Source: Scenedesmus sp. ARA3
Taxonomy: Eukaryota > Chlorophyta > Chlorophyceae > Sphaeropleales > Scenedesmaceae
Direction of reading: 5' to 3'
NCBI GenBank assembly: GCA_004335835.1
Contig: RWJK01001966.1
Coordinates: forward strand, 7,403-66,986
DNA: 59,584 nt
Made by a program: the position numbers and the translations under genes. Positions 1 to 12,293 of the stretch are shown here, in pieces. The notes below the pieces were generated by a model that saw only the letters and a list, made by a program, of their open reading frames with translations, made no database searches and was not told the origin of the DNA. Position 1 is the first letter of the stretch; every line of letters starts with the position of its first letter.

Positions 1-1176
1 GGGGGAGGGTGACGTTTCACCCCAGTTGAAACATGCTGAGCGTCAAGCAGTGTGAAGTGAAAGTTTGCCAATTCATCTTGGTACAGGAGCGCTGGCGCCG
101 CGCCACAGTCACTATGACTCACCCAGCCATCATGACTGACTCATCCAGCATACAACGTAAGCTTGCGGCTGGAAGCTGTGACAGGCAAATGCACCGCTGT
201 TGATTTTGGCACGACCTTTCAGCGTACCAGCATCTGAATCTGCATGACGGTAATGAAAGGGCTGTAAACAAACCGGCTACACCACCATCAGCGGATCGGA
301 TGCCCCTGCAAGGTTTTAGGTTTTACTGTTGCAGAAAAATGACACGATCTCAAGAGTGTGCCGTGGGACTTAGCTTGCAGCTGCAAGTCCTGGTGCTAAT
401 GTAGTATTATTCGTCATAGAAGTGGCTGGCTACAGTAGAAGCGCCTCGCAAGGCCACCCTTTCGAAGTCGTGCGGAGGTTGTGGCACAGCGTGGCCAGCC
501 CGATAATCCTGCATGCGAGCCACATCTATCTACCTTGATATGACGATGTGCTCGGCGTCTGAGTGTACCAGTATCGGTGCTCTGGCCGAGGTAAGCAGCG
601 TTTTGACCAATTGACGGCAAGCCCAAGCGTCATCGCACAAGAGCTTCAGTTGCAGGTGAGCGTCTAATGCGTAGAAGGAAGCTCAAAAGATGCCTATAAT
701 ATTTCTGGTGTGGTGATGTACATGTACACGCTGTCTCGTTGGGGTCCAAGGGGCTTTGGGCCCCGTGCGGACATCTGTCTGTCATGCAGTACTGCATATC
801 AGAACTTGATCTGCGGACATCTGTCTGTCATGCAGTACTGCATATCAGAACTTGATCTGGGCAGCCGCGCGTTCCCTTTCAGACTTACCGACGCATTGAT
901 AAAGGCCTTTGTAGGGCCCATGCAGCTCTGCAGGTCTGGTAGCAACCCAAACTGGTGACAGCAGCCTTACAACTGGCAGTGCTGCTGGTCACAGTGTGAC
1001 GAGAACTGGCAAAACATGCGGCATGTTGCAGTCAAACCGGACGGCTGCAGGGCCAGCCAGTCGTCCACGTGATGCTACCAGAAACGTTTTGCCTGACTTG
1101 CACCTGCCGTGCCAACTTGCAGGATCGCCATCTGCTGCTGGTGGTGACTCACCCGCCCTACGGCAACCTACCACAG
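1..1176. other. left flank, no supported gene
   Basis: I see no coding region that I can support in this stretch. It holds a perfect 46-bp tandem duplication (listed separately). Its 3' end may contain the missing first exon or 5' UTR of the transporter that follows, because that gene's first visible exon has no usable in-frame ATG. Confidence 0.5.
768..859. repeat. perfect 46-bp tandem duplication
   Basis: Two head-to-tail copies of a 46-bp unit, 768-813 and 814-859, match at every base. The unit begins CGGACATCTGTCTGTCATGC. Perfect identity suggests a recent duplication. No coding or regulatory role is visible. Confidence 0.9.
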
Positions 1177-4100
1177 CGTGATAGCCCCACACAGCAGCAG
1201 CAGCAGCAGCAGCAGCAGCCGCCAAACCTCCGCCAACACAGCGCGCTACAAGGCCCTGCAGGCGCTGGCCCTGGCTGCCATGTGCACCCTTGGCTTTGCT
1301 GACATGTACTCCTACAGCATGGCTGATGCCTTCCTGGGCCAGGTGCTGGCAGCTGGGGGGGCAGGCAGTGCTGACGTGATGCTGGCACTGGTGAGTGACT
1401 GACAGGTTGTCAGTTCATACATTTCAAAAGTGTGCTGGAGTGACTATCATGGCAGCCAAGGGAGCCAGCAGCTCTGCCGTGATGCTGGCATTGGTGAGAA
1501 TTCTGAGTGCATGGCATGTGCCCTGTGGCTCTGCACATCCGTATGTGAGAGGTGTATCAATAAGCTTTGACAGCATTGATAATTCGGCGAGCTTGTACAA
1601 GCTGTGTGAGATGTTGCTGGCTGGCGGACAACACAAGCAGTGTGGTTTGTTGACAAAAGGCAGCATGAATGTTACACACCACGACTTATTTGAGCTTCTG
1701 TTGTCAAAATACCACAAGGCAACTGCTACTGTTGCTGCTGCTGCTGCTCCTGCTGCTGCCGCTGCATGTGCAGGGCATAGATGGCGTGGCGACATGCGTC
1801 ATGGCAGTTGTGGTGAGTCACTCTGCTGTCTGTTGCGTGCACCACAGTCTTTTCATCCCTACCCCGTCAGCGTACACCACACACTATTTGAGTGCAGCCA
1901 GCTCAAGCAAATGTCACGCCAACCAACTCCCATTGCTGTGCATACTTTTGAAAGTGCCTCTACAGCAGCGCCTCATGCAGCACACTTCCGTGCTGTGCTG
2001 TTGCTGCTGCGCAGGTGCTGCTGTGTCAGTCCTTTCCAGCTATTTCAGGCATGGCGCTGCGGCCCAAATGGTGGCTGGTGATTGCAGGGCAGGCCGCAAG
2101 CGTGGCCTCATCAGCCCTGCCAGCAGTGCTTCCCTGCATGCCTGTGATCACTGCCTGCAGGGCATTTCACGGAGCAGCAACAGCAGGTGCGAGTTGCGCT
2201 GACAGCTGCCATTCGTGCATGGCTGCCAAAGAATGGATGATAAACAGCAAAATGCGGGAAAAAAAAGAAGGCAGCTTCTCACCAAAGGACGCTCCAGATG
2301 GCGCGGCTGTCGTTGCTCTGAATGGCTCTGCTGTACAACAACGCTGCAACTTGCTTGGTGCGGCACCTTGAGCCTGCTGCTGCTGCTGCTGCTGCTGCCT
2401 GCCCGCCAGTGTACATGGTGTACTGCCTCATCCTGCTGGTTGAGCTGGCACCACAGCAGCACCTGGCCCTGGGTATCGCAGTGCTCAGCGCAGGTGGGTG
2501 GGGGCAGGATGTTGCGCAGCATGAAATGTGCCACGCTCACACAATGCAGCTGAGCGTATGAGACATGAGTTGCACATGCATAGCGGTGCTCAGCGCAGAT
2601 GGGGCGCTGGCAGCATGACAGTTGGCGTGCTCACACAGCATGAAACGTAACCATGTTGAAGCAGAGCAGATGGGCGGGCGGGGGCAGCATCAACGCTGCC
2701 TCTGTGCAGTAAAGCAGAGCGTCGCCTGTGCGCGCAGTGTCTGTTTCATCATCACCAGTACCACAGATCTTCAGCAGCTTTTGGTCTGCGTCCGACATCT
2801 GGTGTGCTGTCACAACTGCTTTCATGTTGTTCTGCACTCTCCTGTTGTGCACAGCGAATACATGTTGGCAGCGCACGCAGTTGCAACTCATCGTTTTCCG
2901 CCGCCATTGCTTGGCATTGCCGTTGCAGGGTGCTCTGCTGGTGACAGCGTTGGGCCTGTGCTGGGTGCCATCGTGTTTGACAGGAGTGGACTGCAGGCCG
3001 CATTCGTGCTGCAGACAGCCGTCAATGCGCTGCCGCTGCTGCTGGCGCTGCTGCTGCTGCCTGTGTGGACCTGGGCCGACAGCAGCAGCAGCAGCAGCAG
3101 CAGCATTGCTGACAGCATTGCTGACAGCATTGCTGACAGCAGCACCCACACCGACAGCAGCAGCTCAAGCCTTTCGGACAACAGCCTATGCACCTTGAAG
3201 ACAGCGCATGAGCTGCAGCGCACCAACAGCAATGACTCGTGCTACATTGCAGCTTTTCCTTGCGACCCGCAGACGCCAGGAGCAGTGAGCCTGACCATCA
3301 TCGCACCATCAGCAGGAGCAGCAGCGTTTACTGCGGTCAAAGCCGTAGCCTGCAGCAGTATTGAGCTGGCTTCATCAGGTCAGCTCAAGCTGGAAAGAAG
3401 GTACTATCACATGGACAGTGCAAGTGACCTTGAGGCGGCAGACCAGACAAAACTAGCACGTGCTCCTGCTGCTAAGCAGGCCATCAGGAAACCAACAAGC
3501 CAGCCACTCACTAATCACGACAAGCAGCAGCAGCAGCAGCAGCAGGCGCGGCTGGACATGGGATCAGTCCTCAGCACTGTGTGCGATTGTGTGGTGGCCA
3601 GCCAGTGCCTGCTGGTGCTGCTGGAGCAAAGTGTGACCAGTGGCGCGATGGTGCTGCTGCCGGTGGTGATGGGCGCACCCACATGGCTGGTGGGGATTGT
3701 GTACGTGGCCATGGTGAGGAGGTTTGAAGTATTGAAATATTGAAACATGCTGATTTGTCTTTGACAATAGATGCATGCACTGCGCAGTCAATGCTTTGTG
3801 TGGCTTTGTGTTTCAGTAGGCAAACGCCAGTCAGGTCTGCACAGCTATATGGCTAGGCCTTGCAGGCGGCTTTGTGCCGCACAGGCTGCAGGCTTCAAGC
3901 TGTGGCTGCTGCACACAGAGCAGGTGACTGGTTGAAATACAGATGCGCTCAGCCTGTGTGCACAGACAGCTGCTAACCTTTGCCTTTGCTGCCCTTGCTG
4001 CTGCTGCCGCTGCTGCAGGTTGTGGGTGCAGTGTCAGGTCCATTTGCCCTGGAGGCATACCTCTCACGCTGGCCTGCTGCTCAGCAGCAGACGCACCGCC

Positions 4101-4504
4101 TGGCTGCTGCAGCCTGCCTGCTCATGGGGGCTAGCAGTACACTGCTCATTCCACTGGCATGGTGCCTGCCTGGCCTGGCTTGTCTGCTGTTTGTGTTTGG
4201 GCTGACACAGGCGGCAACAGAGACGCTGGTGTACATCCACGTTGCCCGGAGGCTTGAGGCGCTGGGGAAGCACGTCGCGACGCATGTGTCGATGTGCATG
4301 TACATGATCGCGCTTGCGCTGGGCGCTGGGGTTGGGAATATGGTTGGGGGTGCTCTGCAGAGCAGTGGTTGGGCAGTACAGGTGGGGGTGATGTGTGCAC
4401 TGGCAGCCGCCACAAGCGTGTATGGCGCTGCACTAAACTTGCACATGGTATCTAGCCAGCATAACAGAGCGACACAGCCATCACAGCTTGATGCAATTGC
4501 CTAA
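1177..4504 (+). CDS. major facilitator superfamily (MFS) transporter, DHA1/SLC18-like, 7 visible exons
   Basis: This is probably a multi-pass transporter moving a small solute across a membrane; the substrate cannot be told. Exons I derive are about 1177-1390, 1774-1812, 2015-2186, 2410-2493, 2929-3713, 3835-3873 and 4019-4504. Counted from codon 1178 they total 606 codons in one open frame. The first exon carries a hydrophobic helix (LGFADMYSYSMADAF). The fifth opens with a glycine-rich GDSVGPVLGAIVFDRSG segment, typical of MFS helix 5. Helix 6 follows, then a long Ser/Ala-rich cytoplasmic-type loop with three IADS repeats, then the C-terminal helices, including GAGVGNMVGGALQSSGW. The start is unresolved: there is an in-frame stop at 1145, and the first in-frame ATG (1280) would cut helix 1, so an upstream exon is likely. 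The 39-bp sixth exon is the least certain. MFS membership rests on topology and motifs; the SLC18-like label is weaker. Confidence 0.68.
1391..1497 (+). repeat. partial copy of transporter exon 1 end plus donor
   Basis: The last roughly 40 bp of the first visible exon, ending GTGATGCTGGCACTG before the donor at 1391, are repeated in diverged form ending at 1493. The copy has its own GTGAGA donor, and the spacing is 103 bp. A second, weaker case is the end of the exon closing at 2493: its CTCAGCGCAG tail recurs ending at 2598, but there the donor GT has become AT. Confidence 0.6.
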
Positions 4505-7262
4505 TGGCTTTCGAGCGCATCCGAGTGCGCTGTCTGGACAGAATACGTCCTCTGCGTTCATGATGAAGCCAAAACAGGCCCTTTATAACGCAGCAAGCGA
4601 GAAGTGGATTCTTTTTTTCACAGCGCTAGCGCACACATGTTTCTTCGCACAGGAGATCAGCGCGTTCATCATATCAACGTGTTATTGATTACGTCGTCAT
4701 GGGGTCAGCTTGCAAGTGGTTTGTTTCTTTGGTGTCGCAGTGACATGACAAGTAGGTTCACTGCTTCCAGTTATGGCTATGATTTTTTGGTTCCAACACA
4801 GCTCATGCACCATCACACAGCGTGACCTTTTATAAAGCGGGTTGCAGACAGAAGACAGCTACTGGGCACAACACCGACAATGGTCAAGCTCATTGTCAAC
4901 ACACCAGCATTCATGCAACAGGTATCTTGTTTGTTTCACACGTCCTGCACAGCGGCAAGCAGGTATCCATCATCACACACATTGTCAACACAGGGATGAC
5001 GAACAGGAGATTGGTGACCGTCCTGTAGGCCACATGGCCTGTGAATCATGGTTGATTCCAGCTGCTTTTTGGAGCATAACACATGGTGTGGTGAATGCAC
5101 AGCTGCAGAGCTGCAGCAAGCTTCTGGTTGTTATCTGCACCTTGCAGCTAGGCAGCACCTACACAGTGTGCTGGTTGTTATCTGCATCTGAGAGCTAAGT
5201 AGCGTATACACAGCATGCTGGTTGGTAGGTATCTGCATCTTGCAGCTAGACAGTATGCTCACAGCATGCTTGTTGGTATTTGCATCTTGCAGCTAGACAG
5301 TACGCTACCCAGCAAAGGTTTGGTTCGGTTAAGCTGTTCTCGCGCCATGAAACGCTTTGATCAGCGCAGGTATGTGATTGTGATGCTGTAGTGCAGCCTT
5401 TTGCATAAACAAGTCACCCTGCTCAGAACCTGCTGCATTGCCACCAAATGGCTGTGCCAGCAGGGCAACTCTGATCTGCGAAGCAAGATGTTGCCAACAG
5501 ACCCTAGATATCTGTGCTGATTCAGTGAGCCAGGCTGTAGCTGGCATCACAATGATGGCAATGCTGCTACTGTCTGGGGAATGCTGCATGTGGCTGCACG
5601 CATGTGTTGACACCTGAGGCAAAAGTACACAAGCTGCAACAGAACGTTGTCTGGTGATAAGTTGGTGAGCAAGCATACATAAAACGCATGGCAAGCATGC
5701 ATTGATGCTGCTGAATTTCTGCTGCAGATCTGGTTGTTGTGGGCTGCAAGCCTGTGATGAACAGCATTTGGAAGCCTGATGTTTCAGCGAGTTGCACGCA
5801 TGTGATATACAGCCTCTTTCAGCCTGCCACTGGCAGAATAATGGCAGTGACTGCTGCATCAGGCGTGCATGAGCAAGGAGGATGTGCCAGCAGTGAGCAG
5901 CAGAGTTGGTCCTTAGGCTTCTGGATGTGTGGGTACTTGTGCATTCGACGCACAATGCACGGTCCCATGCTGCTACCAGCTGCGGCATGGACTAGCGCAT
6001 TTGGTGTTTCGATGAGATTTCGTACCACCAGCTGTGTGAAATTCTGAACTGTGCGCGGGTACCTGAGTGTTAGCAGCAGATGACGCGGGCTAACTAGAGC
6101 TGCATGGAGTTGGGCACAGCATCAGCAGCAGCTGCAATTTGGCTCGGCCACACGCTGCACAGCTGCGTGCTGCTCCAGCAGCGTCCTGAGTTCAGAGGGC
6201 TGCAGCTGACATGCGGCAGCGGTGGAAACAGACTTGCTGCTACATGATGTAGTCATTACTTTGCACCCTGCTGTTGCTGTGTACTGTGCTGTGGCCGCAG
6301 AACCCTGCAGTAATGTAAGCCCTGCTGTGTGCCGTCCGCTAGCCAGGGCGCTTGCAGTGAAATCATTGTTGGATGTTTGTGTGCTTTTGTGCTGTTCCTG
6401 GTGGTGCTTTTCTTACGGGCGTGGGTGAAGGGCTACACACAGCAGCAGTCCTAGCAAGTCGATGACTTTAACACACATTTTGATTGAGAGTGCTCAGGAT
6501 GTCTGCACGCTTACATGCCATATGCAAACTCTCTGTGAAAAGCGCTGACACATGAAGGTCACTGTGAGCTTCATGGTGTGAAGTGCAATGATAGATGTAA
6601 AAGCAGTGTATGCGTGCGTGCCAAGCTGCGCATGCAGTTGCTAAGAGCACTGTCATGCACGTGAATGTCACTGTGTGACACACCGGCATGCCAGCCCTGA
6701 CCAGCTCTTGATTTGTTGGTTGACTCTAGCGCCAACCAAGCCGCAGATTCAGGCACATTCACCAACATATTGCCTGTTACAATCACCGCATTGCAGCTAC
6801 ATTCCAAGTAAGTGTCACTTCCAACCTGAGGACAAACATCTCCACAACGCCACTGTGGCATGAGCAGTGCTAGATACGCTGCCCAAGCGCCACCAAAACT
6901 AGAAGACTAGAAGTGCTGCACGATACGACTTGCACTGACATCCAGTACGCAAGCTTGCTGACTGCCTTGAGTCACCCACACCAGCCCTGCTTTACTCCAC
7001 CACAGCCACTAAGGAACGATGTGTCAGCCGGACGCAGACAGCAACCACACTGCTGGCGCATCAGCAAAGCACATGCCTCGTTGGCATGCAATGCCCGATT
7101 CACTTTGAAGCTCTTTATTCCGAACTAAACATAGTCAAGGAACACAAAAGCACACGAGCAATCGAAATTCTCTCCTGCCATGCAGCTGCCATGAGCTCAA
7201 TGTGACGTCATGCTGATCAGCATCATCATGATGACAGCACGCCAACTCGCAACACAGCTAAC
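4505..7262. other. 2.7-kb region between convergent genes, no supported CDS
   Basis: This region holds the 3' ends of the transporter (+) and of the 1186-residue gene (-). Open frames exist, for example on the minus strand at 5329-5988. They lack recognisable domains and splice logic and have ordinary non-coding composition. The only structure I see is the 47-51-bp repeat array at 5124-5315. Confidence 0.5.
5124..5315. repeat. degenerate tandem array, four units of about 47-51 bp
   Basis: Four units each follow the pattern CTGGTTG...ATCTGCATCTTGCAGCTAG...CAGTRTGCT. They start near 5124, 5171, 5218 and 5270, and they differ from each other at several positions. No function is apparent. Confidence 0.7.
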
Positions 7263-8860
7263 TTAAGCCACGCCAGCTGGCGCACATGCAGCTGCAGCAG
7301 CAGCCCTATCAGCAGGAGTACCGCTGCTAGGTTGCCGCACAAGAGACGCCCATCCAGAGCGCGAAAACAGCGCACTGCTGCCTGCCAAATTGCCACCCGC
7401 TGTATTCAGCACACTGCCTGTACCTGTTGCATCTGTTAGGCTCTCACTTCCTTCGCTTGCTCTACCATCGATAGCTACAGCGTTATCATTGGCTGATGCT
7501 GACAGTGCTGCCTTTGCTGCATTTAGCTTGCCTGCTGCCTCACGCAAATCAACATCTGAAATGACACTGTACACAGTACCACGCAGCCCTGCAGGTGCAG
7601 CCGCGCCACCTGCAGCAGCATTGCTCCTGTCCGCTGCTCCGCTGCTAAAGCCCGTGCTGCTACCTCTGGCAGTGTGGTACATGCTGCTGCTGTGGCCAGC
7701 GCTGCTGCCGCTGTTGCTGCTTGCAGGATTGCCCTGCCTGCTTGCAGGAAACTGTACAGGTGCCTGGCCGAAGGTGCCCCCACTGCCACCGCCTTCATCC
7801 GTTGCTGCCAGCACTCCTGCATGCCCCTCAACTGCCCTGCTGCTGCTGCTGCCGCTGCTGCTGATGTTGCGCATGCCTACAGCAGCAGCACGGCGAGCGT
7901 CCATGCTTATAGCCCCCCGCCTGTAGCTGCTGTGTCCAGCACCGCCAGCTGCCTCCTCTTCCTCAGAGCTGCTGCTAGGGTTCAGCGACCTCACCTTAAG
8001 ACCTGCCAGCTGGCCAGCACTGCCCGGCCTTGGCAGGCCAGCAGGCTTGCCTGAAGCGCCTGATGCAGAAGAAGATTGGGCATAATCAGAAGCAGAAGTG
8101 CTGCTGCCGCTGCGGCGCTTATGCCATGGCGGCTGCTGGCCGCTACTGTTGCCTGCGCTGGCGTGTGCTGCGCTGCTGCCGAACGCAGCAGTTGCTGCTG
8201 CGGCAGCGACGGCAGCATGGCTGCCGCTGAAGCTGACAGCGCGCGGCGTGCCTGCTGCTGCTGCTGCACGCTGCCTGTCGATGCTGCTGCTGCTGCGCTG
8301 GCTGAAGCTGGCACTGATGCGGTTTGATGCTCTGGGAGTGCCAGCAAACAAATATTGGAAGTGTGACCTGTGGCGGCCCCTGCTTGAAGGCTGTTTCAGC
8401 CCATCATCATCATCACTGTCGCTGTTGGTGGTTGGTACCAGCGGGATGCCCTCCTCCGACAGCATGTTGTTAATAACACTGTTACAAACGCCTGTCACTG
8501 ACATCTTGGGGCTGGGCGGTGTGGGAGATGAGTCGCCTGCTGCTGCTGCTGCTGCTGCTGTTGGGCGCTGCTGGTGACTTGGAATACGCAGTGGGGACAG
8601 CACCACTGGTAGTACATCCCATGTTTCCTCCATCTCCTCTGACTCTACTGGTGCTGCCGGCGCTGCTGATACTTTGTCCTGCTGCGACAGCTCCCTGCGC
8701 TGCAGCAGCTGCTGTTTCTCAAACGGGCTGCCGCTGCTTTGGGCCCCTGGCAAGGCCAGGTTGGGTGCAGATGCTGCAATGCTGTGTGACGTAGCACCCG
8801 AAGTCCTGTGTGACCCGCCGCCGCCACCGCCACTGCTGCTGCTGCTCTCACCACCACCCC

Positions 8861-8903
<43 letters not shown>

Positions 8904-9226
8904 GGCGAGCCCGATGACTGATGGCACTGTACGAGCCATTCCTGGTGAAGTGTGTGGCGCTGTCTGATACAAGCTATGGCTGCTGTTGATGCTGCTGCTG
9001 CCCCACAGCAATCCACTGCCATCTCCGATGCTGCTGTAACCCAATCCACTGCCCAGGCTGCTAAAGCCGCCTGCTGACATGAAGGGGTTGATGCTGTTGC
9101 CGCCGGCGCTGCTGCTGCCGCTGAGGCTAAGACTAGGCAGGCCGTTGAGGGTGCCAGTGCCAGCAGCAGCAGCAGCAGCGCTTGCTGAAGGCTGCGGGGA
9201 CCGTGGAGGTAACTTGGCCCTGTATG

Positions 9227-9266
<40 letters not shown>

Positions 9267-9641
9267 TTGAGGGCTGCTGGAGCGTATGTTGCTTGGCATG
9301 GAGACTGAACCGCTGCCTGCTGCTGGTGATGTTGATAAACCAGCGCCAGCACCAGCAGCTGGTACAAAGGCTAGCTCGCTGCTCCAGTGCTCGAGACTTG
9401 GCAGCCTTCCTTGCTCCTTGAAATGCTGCTGCTGCTGCGCGTGCACTGCTGCCACAGTAGGCACAGCAGGCGCTGCGCTGAATGCAGCCTTGTTCCTGAC
9501 GCCTGTCTTCACCTTCAGTCCGGGCAGGGCAGGCAAACTGCTGCTGTCTTGCACTGCTGCTGCTGCTGCTGCTGCTGCTGAGGGGGCTTGCTGCTCGCCG
9601 TGAGCAGCAGGACTGCCAGGCGAGCCAGCCTGCATCTGCTG

Positions 9642-9680
<39 letters not shown>

Positions 9681-10823
9681 ATTTCTTCTAAATAGTGGCA
9701 TCAGCTGCTGCTGCTCCATGCTGCTGCTGCTGCTGCTGCTGTGCCCTGCAGATCCCAACTCCTGCTGTGCATTGGCTTGGTCGCTGGTTGACGCCCTGCG
9801 CTGGCACAGCCTCACAGCATGTGGCGACTCTACTGCTGCCGCTGGCAGGTCCGCATGCTGCTGCTGCTGCTGCTGCTGCTGTGCTGCTGCTGCCCTGCGC
9901 CTCAGCTTGTGCTGCCGCAGCTCCTCTGCCACAAGCTCCTGGTGCTGCTTGATTGAGAAGGGGCTTGCCTTGATGGGGGACCTGGGGGTCCTGCTGCCAC
10001 TGACAGGGGAAAGGCTGCCAGGTGTAGAGTGCCCAGACAGCACAACCTGCTGCTGCTGCTGCATATGCGGTGGTGTGGCTGCTGCGTTGTCTCTGGCGGG
10101 TGTGGTGTCTGCAAGGCCGAAGCTGCTGCTGCTGCCAGCCTGTGGTGCTGCTTGATATGGATGCTGCTGCAACTGCTGCTTGCCAGATGCCGCTGCTGGT
10201 GCTGCTGCCGCTACTGGTGGTGGCTTGTTGAGCTGCGGATGCTGCCTGAAAGCAGCAGCACCCAGGCGAAGCCCTCCAAATGATTCTGCTGCAGCTGAAT
10301 CCACTGGGGCAGCACCACCAGCAGCTGGCTGCACGTGCTGCTGCTGCAGGCCCTGCTGCGCCTGCAGCTGCTGCATTTGCGCTGCAGCTGCAGGGACCAG
10401 CTCATCGTCTTCTGCATCATCGAGCAGAGGCCGCGTGGCCCCTACAGACCTCAGCACTACAGGCTCTGCTGCTGCTACTGCTGCTGCTGGCTGCTGAGTG
10501 GCTCTGGCTGCAGCAGGAGTTGGCACTGCAGTGGGTGCTTGCAGTGCAGCTGCAGAGCCGGTCGCTACTGCCCCTGGGGCACCAGCTGGTGCTGCTACTG
10601 CTGCTACATCTCTGCCGTGTTCTGTGCTGACTCTGTGTGCGTGCTGCTGCGCATCAAATGGGTCCTGGATGTCCTGAGGAGTCTGTGCCCCGGCAAGGCA
10701 GCACAGCCAGCACCTGTACCACGGGCCCTTGGCCTTCGAGCTGCCGTTGCTGTGCGTGCTGCGGTCTTGTCGAGCTGCTGCTGTTGTCGTGTGGCTGCTT
10801 ACGGCGTTTGCTGTGCCAGACAT
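7263..10823 (-). CDS. intronless 1186-residue low-complexity protein of unknown function
   Basis: A single uninterrupted frame of 1186 codons runs from ATG at 10823 to the stop at 7263. I do not recognise a catalytic domain. The N-terminus has a cysteine/tryptophan cluster (PWYRCWLCC, near residue 35) that could be lipid-modified or bind metal. The remainder is rich in poly-Q, poly-A, poly-S and poly-G runs. Less biased islands are a basic helix (EELRQHKLRRR, near residue 305), SVTGVCNSVINNMLSEEGI followed by an acidic SDSDDDD run, and HFQYLFAGTPRASNRISASF followed by Ser/Arg-rich sequence. Many SP/TP sites suggest phosphorylation. Such disordered proteins are common in green algae as signalling or transcription-related scaffolds, but that is inference. 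A frame this long and stop-free in CTG-rich DNA favours a real gene. Part of it could still be a chance opening, because CTG/CAG repeats lack stops in all frames. Confidence 0.55.
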
Positions 10824-12011
10824 GGCGTCAGGCTTCCTGATTATAGTAGGGCCGGGACTGCTACAGTACGGGGCTGCCAGGCCTGCTACCAGAAGAAATA
10901 TGAAAATGTGACCAAGCTATTGACGTATGCTATGAATGCATGTCTGAAGAGCACTTCATCGATCGCGAAAGATTTTTTTATGGCAGAATCATATGTTTGC
11001 GTCAACGGGCCTGTCGACGCAAGCTGCTGACAGATATGCTGCAGCAACTAAACGAATAATGTGCTGCTGTGTTGCAGCACTGAAACATACTTGCCTCCTG
11101 GCAAAGACGGCAGCGACTTTGTCATTTCGCCAGGATCCAAGGTTGTGCGTGTCGAACGGCCGCTGCCGGGCACCTGGTGTCATGGAGGGCTTGTTCGCAG
11201 CACTCGACACAGCATTAACCCCCACTATCAGCAGAAAACGTTACCAACATACAATATCAGCACCGCACGGCACACGTCACACATGTATTCAGGGGGTATA
11301 ACGGATGGTGACAAGGTATTGCTTACAAGAAGACTATTATTATTATAATAACGGATGGTGCATGCCGCTGCACTCAGCCGGAAGGTCAGCTACACCAGGA
11401 GAATATGCAATGCATTGTCAACAGCAGCCTGCATGCAAGTGTGATCACACACGCAATACAACACATGCTTGACGCCCAGCCTGCAAGCAAGAGAATCGAA
11501 AAAATGCACCACACAGCAATCCACTATCCTATAACCTGAGCAGGAAGCAGCAGCTGACAGCTGCTGAAATGAGTGATTGCAACACAGCTGCAGCTGGCGT
11601 ACTCTGACGATGTGAAACCATCCTCATCACGTTGCCAAACAAGCCGTAACACAAACGCCATCACGATCTAATGATGTACAAGATGCACAATGGCTGCCTT
11701 GGGTTTTACACAAAGCCCAAGCATTGCAACGCCCAACAGCACAGCTGCAATAGCCAACATTGACATGCGGCAATGCTGCTGTGCCATCGGGGTGCTGCGC
11801 TAAACACCGGCTCACGGGCTACCTGCAGGCCAACAGGGACTGCCAACCATCTTTCTCTGCTAGTTGACAGCAGGCACAACCGTACACACAGCCACAGCCG
11901 CTGCTGCTCCCTAGCAACCAGATGTCGCGCCCCACTTCTGCTGCAGCTGGCACGCTATCCCTACCACTACAGGCACCAAGGCAGGACTGCTGCAACAGAG
12001 CTGCTGCAAGT

Positions 12012-12046
<35 letters not shown>

Positions 12047-12293
12047 TGCTACTGCTGCCCTGCACCTGGCTGTACAGCTTGAAGCTATACATGCTGTACA
12101 GCTGGACACATGCATTAACAGCCATGCCGCTCCTCCTCTTCATGTCCAACTGTCGCTGCTGCTGTCACTGCTGCCCTGAGCCAGGCTCTGCAGCAGCCGG
12201 CTGCTTCTGTCCATGGCCATGCTGTTGCACTTTGTAGGGAAGTCCAGCTGCTGCTGCCGTCCTGGCCCCACCGCTTTACAGCTCCCTTCTCGC
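10824..12293. other. intergenic, presumed upstream region of the 1186-residue gene and 3' flank of DCN1
   Basis: No supported CDS. It contains an (AGC)n run at about 12012-12045 and a short A/T-rich patch near 11330-11350. Open frames in the AGC run have repetitive translations only. Confidence 0.45.

Noticed and set aside
1178..1180. GTG at 1178 as the transporter start codon
   Set aside because: Non-ATG starts are rare in nuclear genes; a CCACAG acceptor directly precedes it, so an upstream exon is more likely.
5329..5988. 219-codon minus-strand open frame
   Set aside because: Cys/His/Gln-rich translation with no domain, no splice partners and ordinary intergenic composition; most likely chance.
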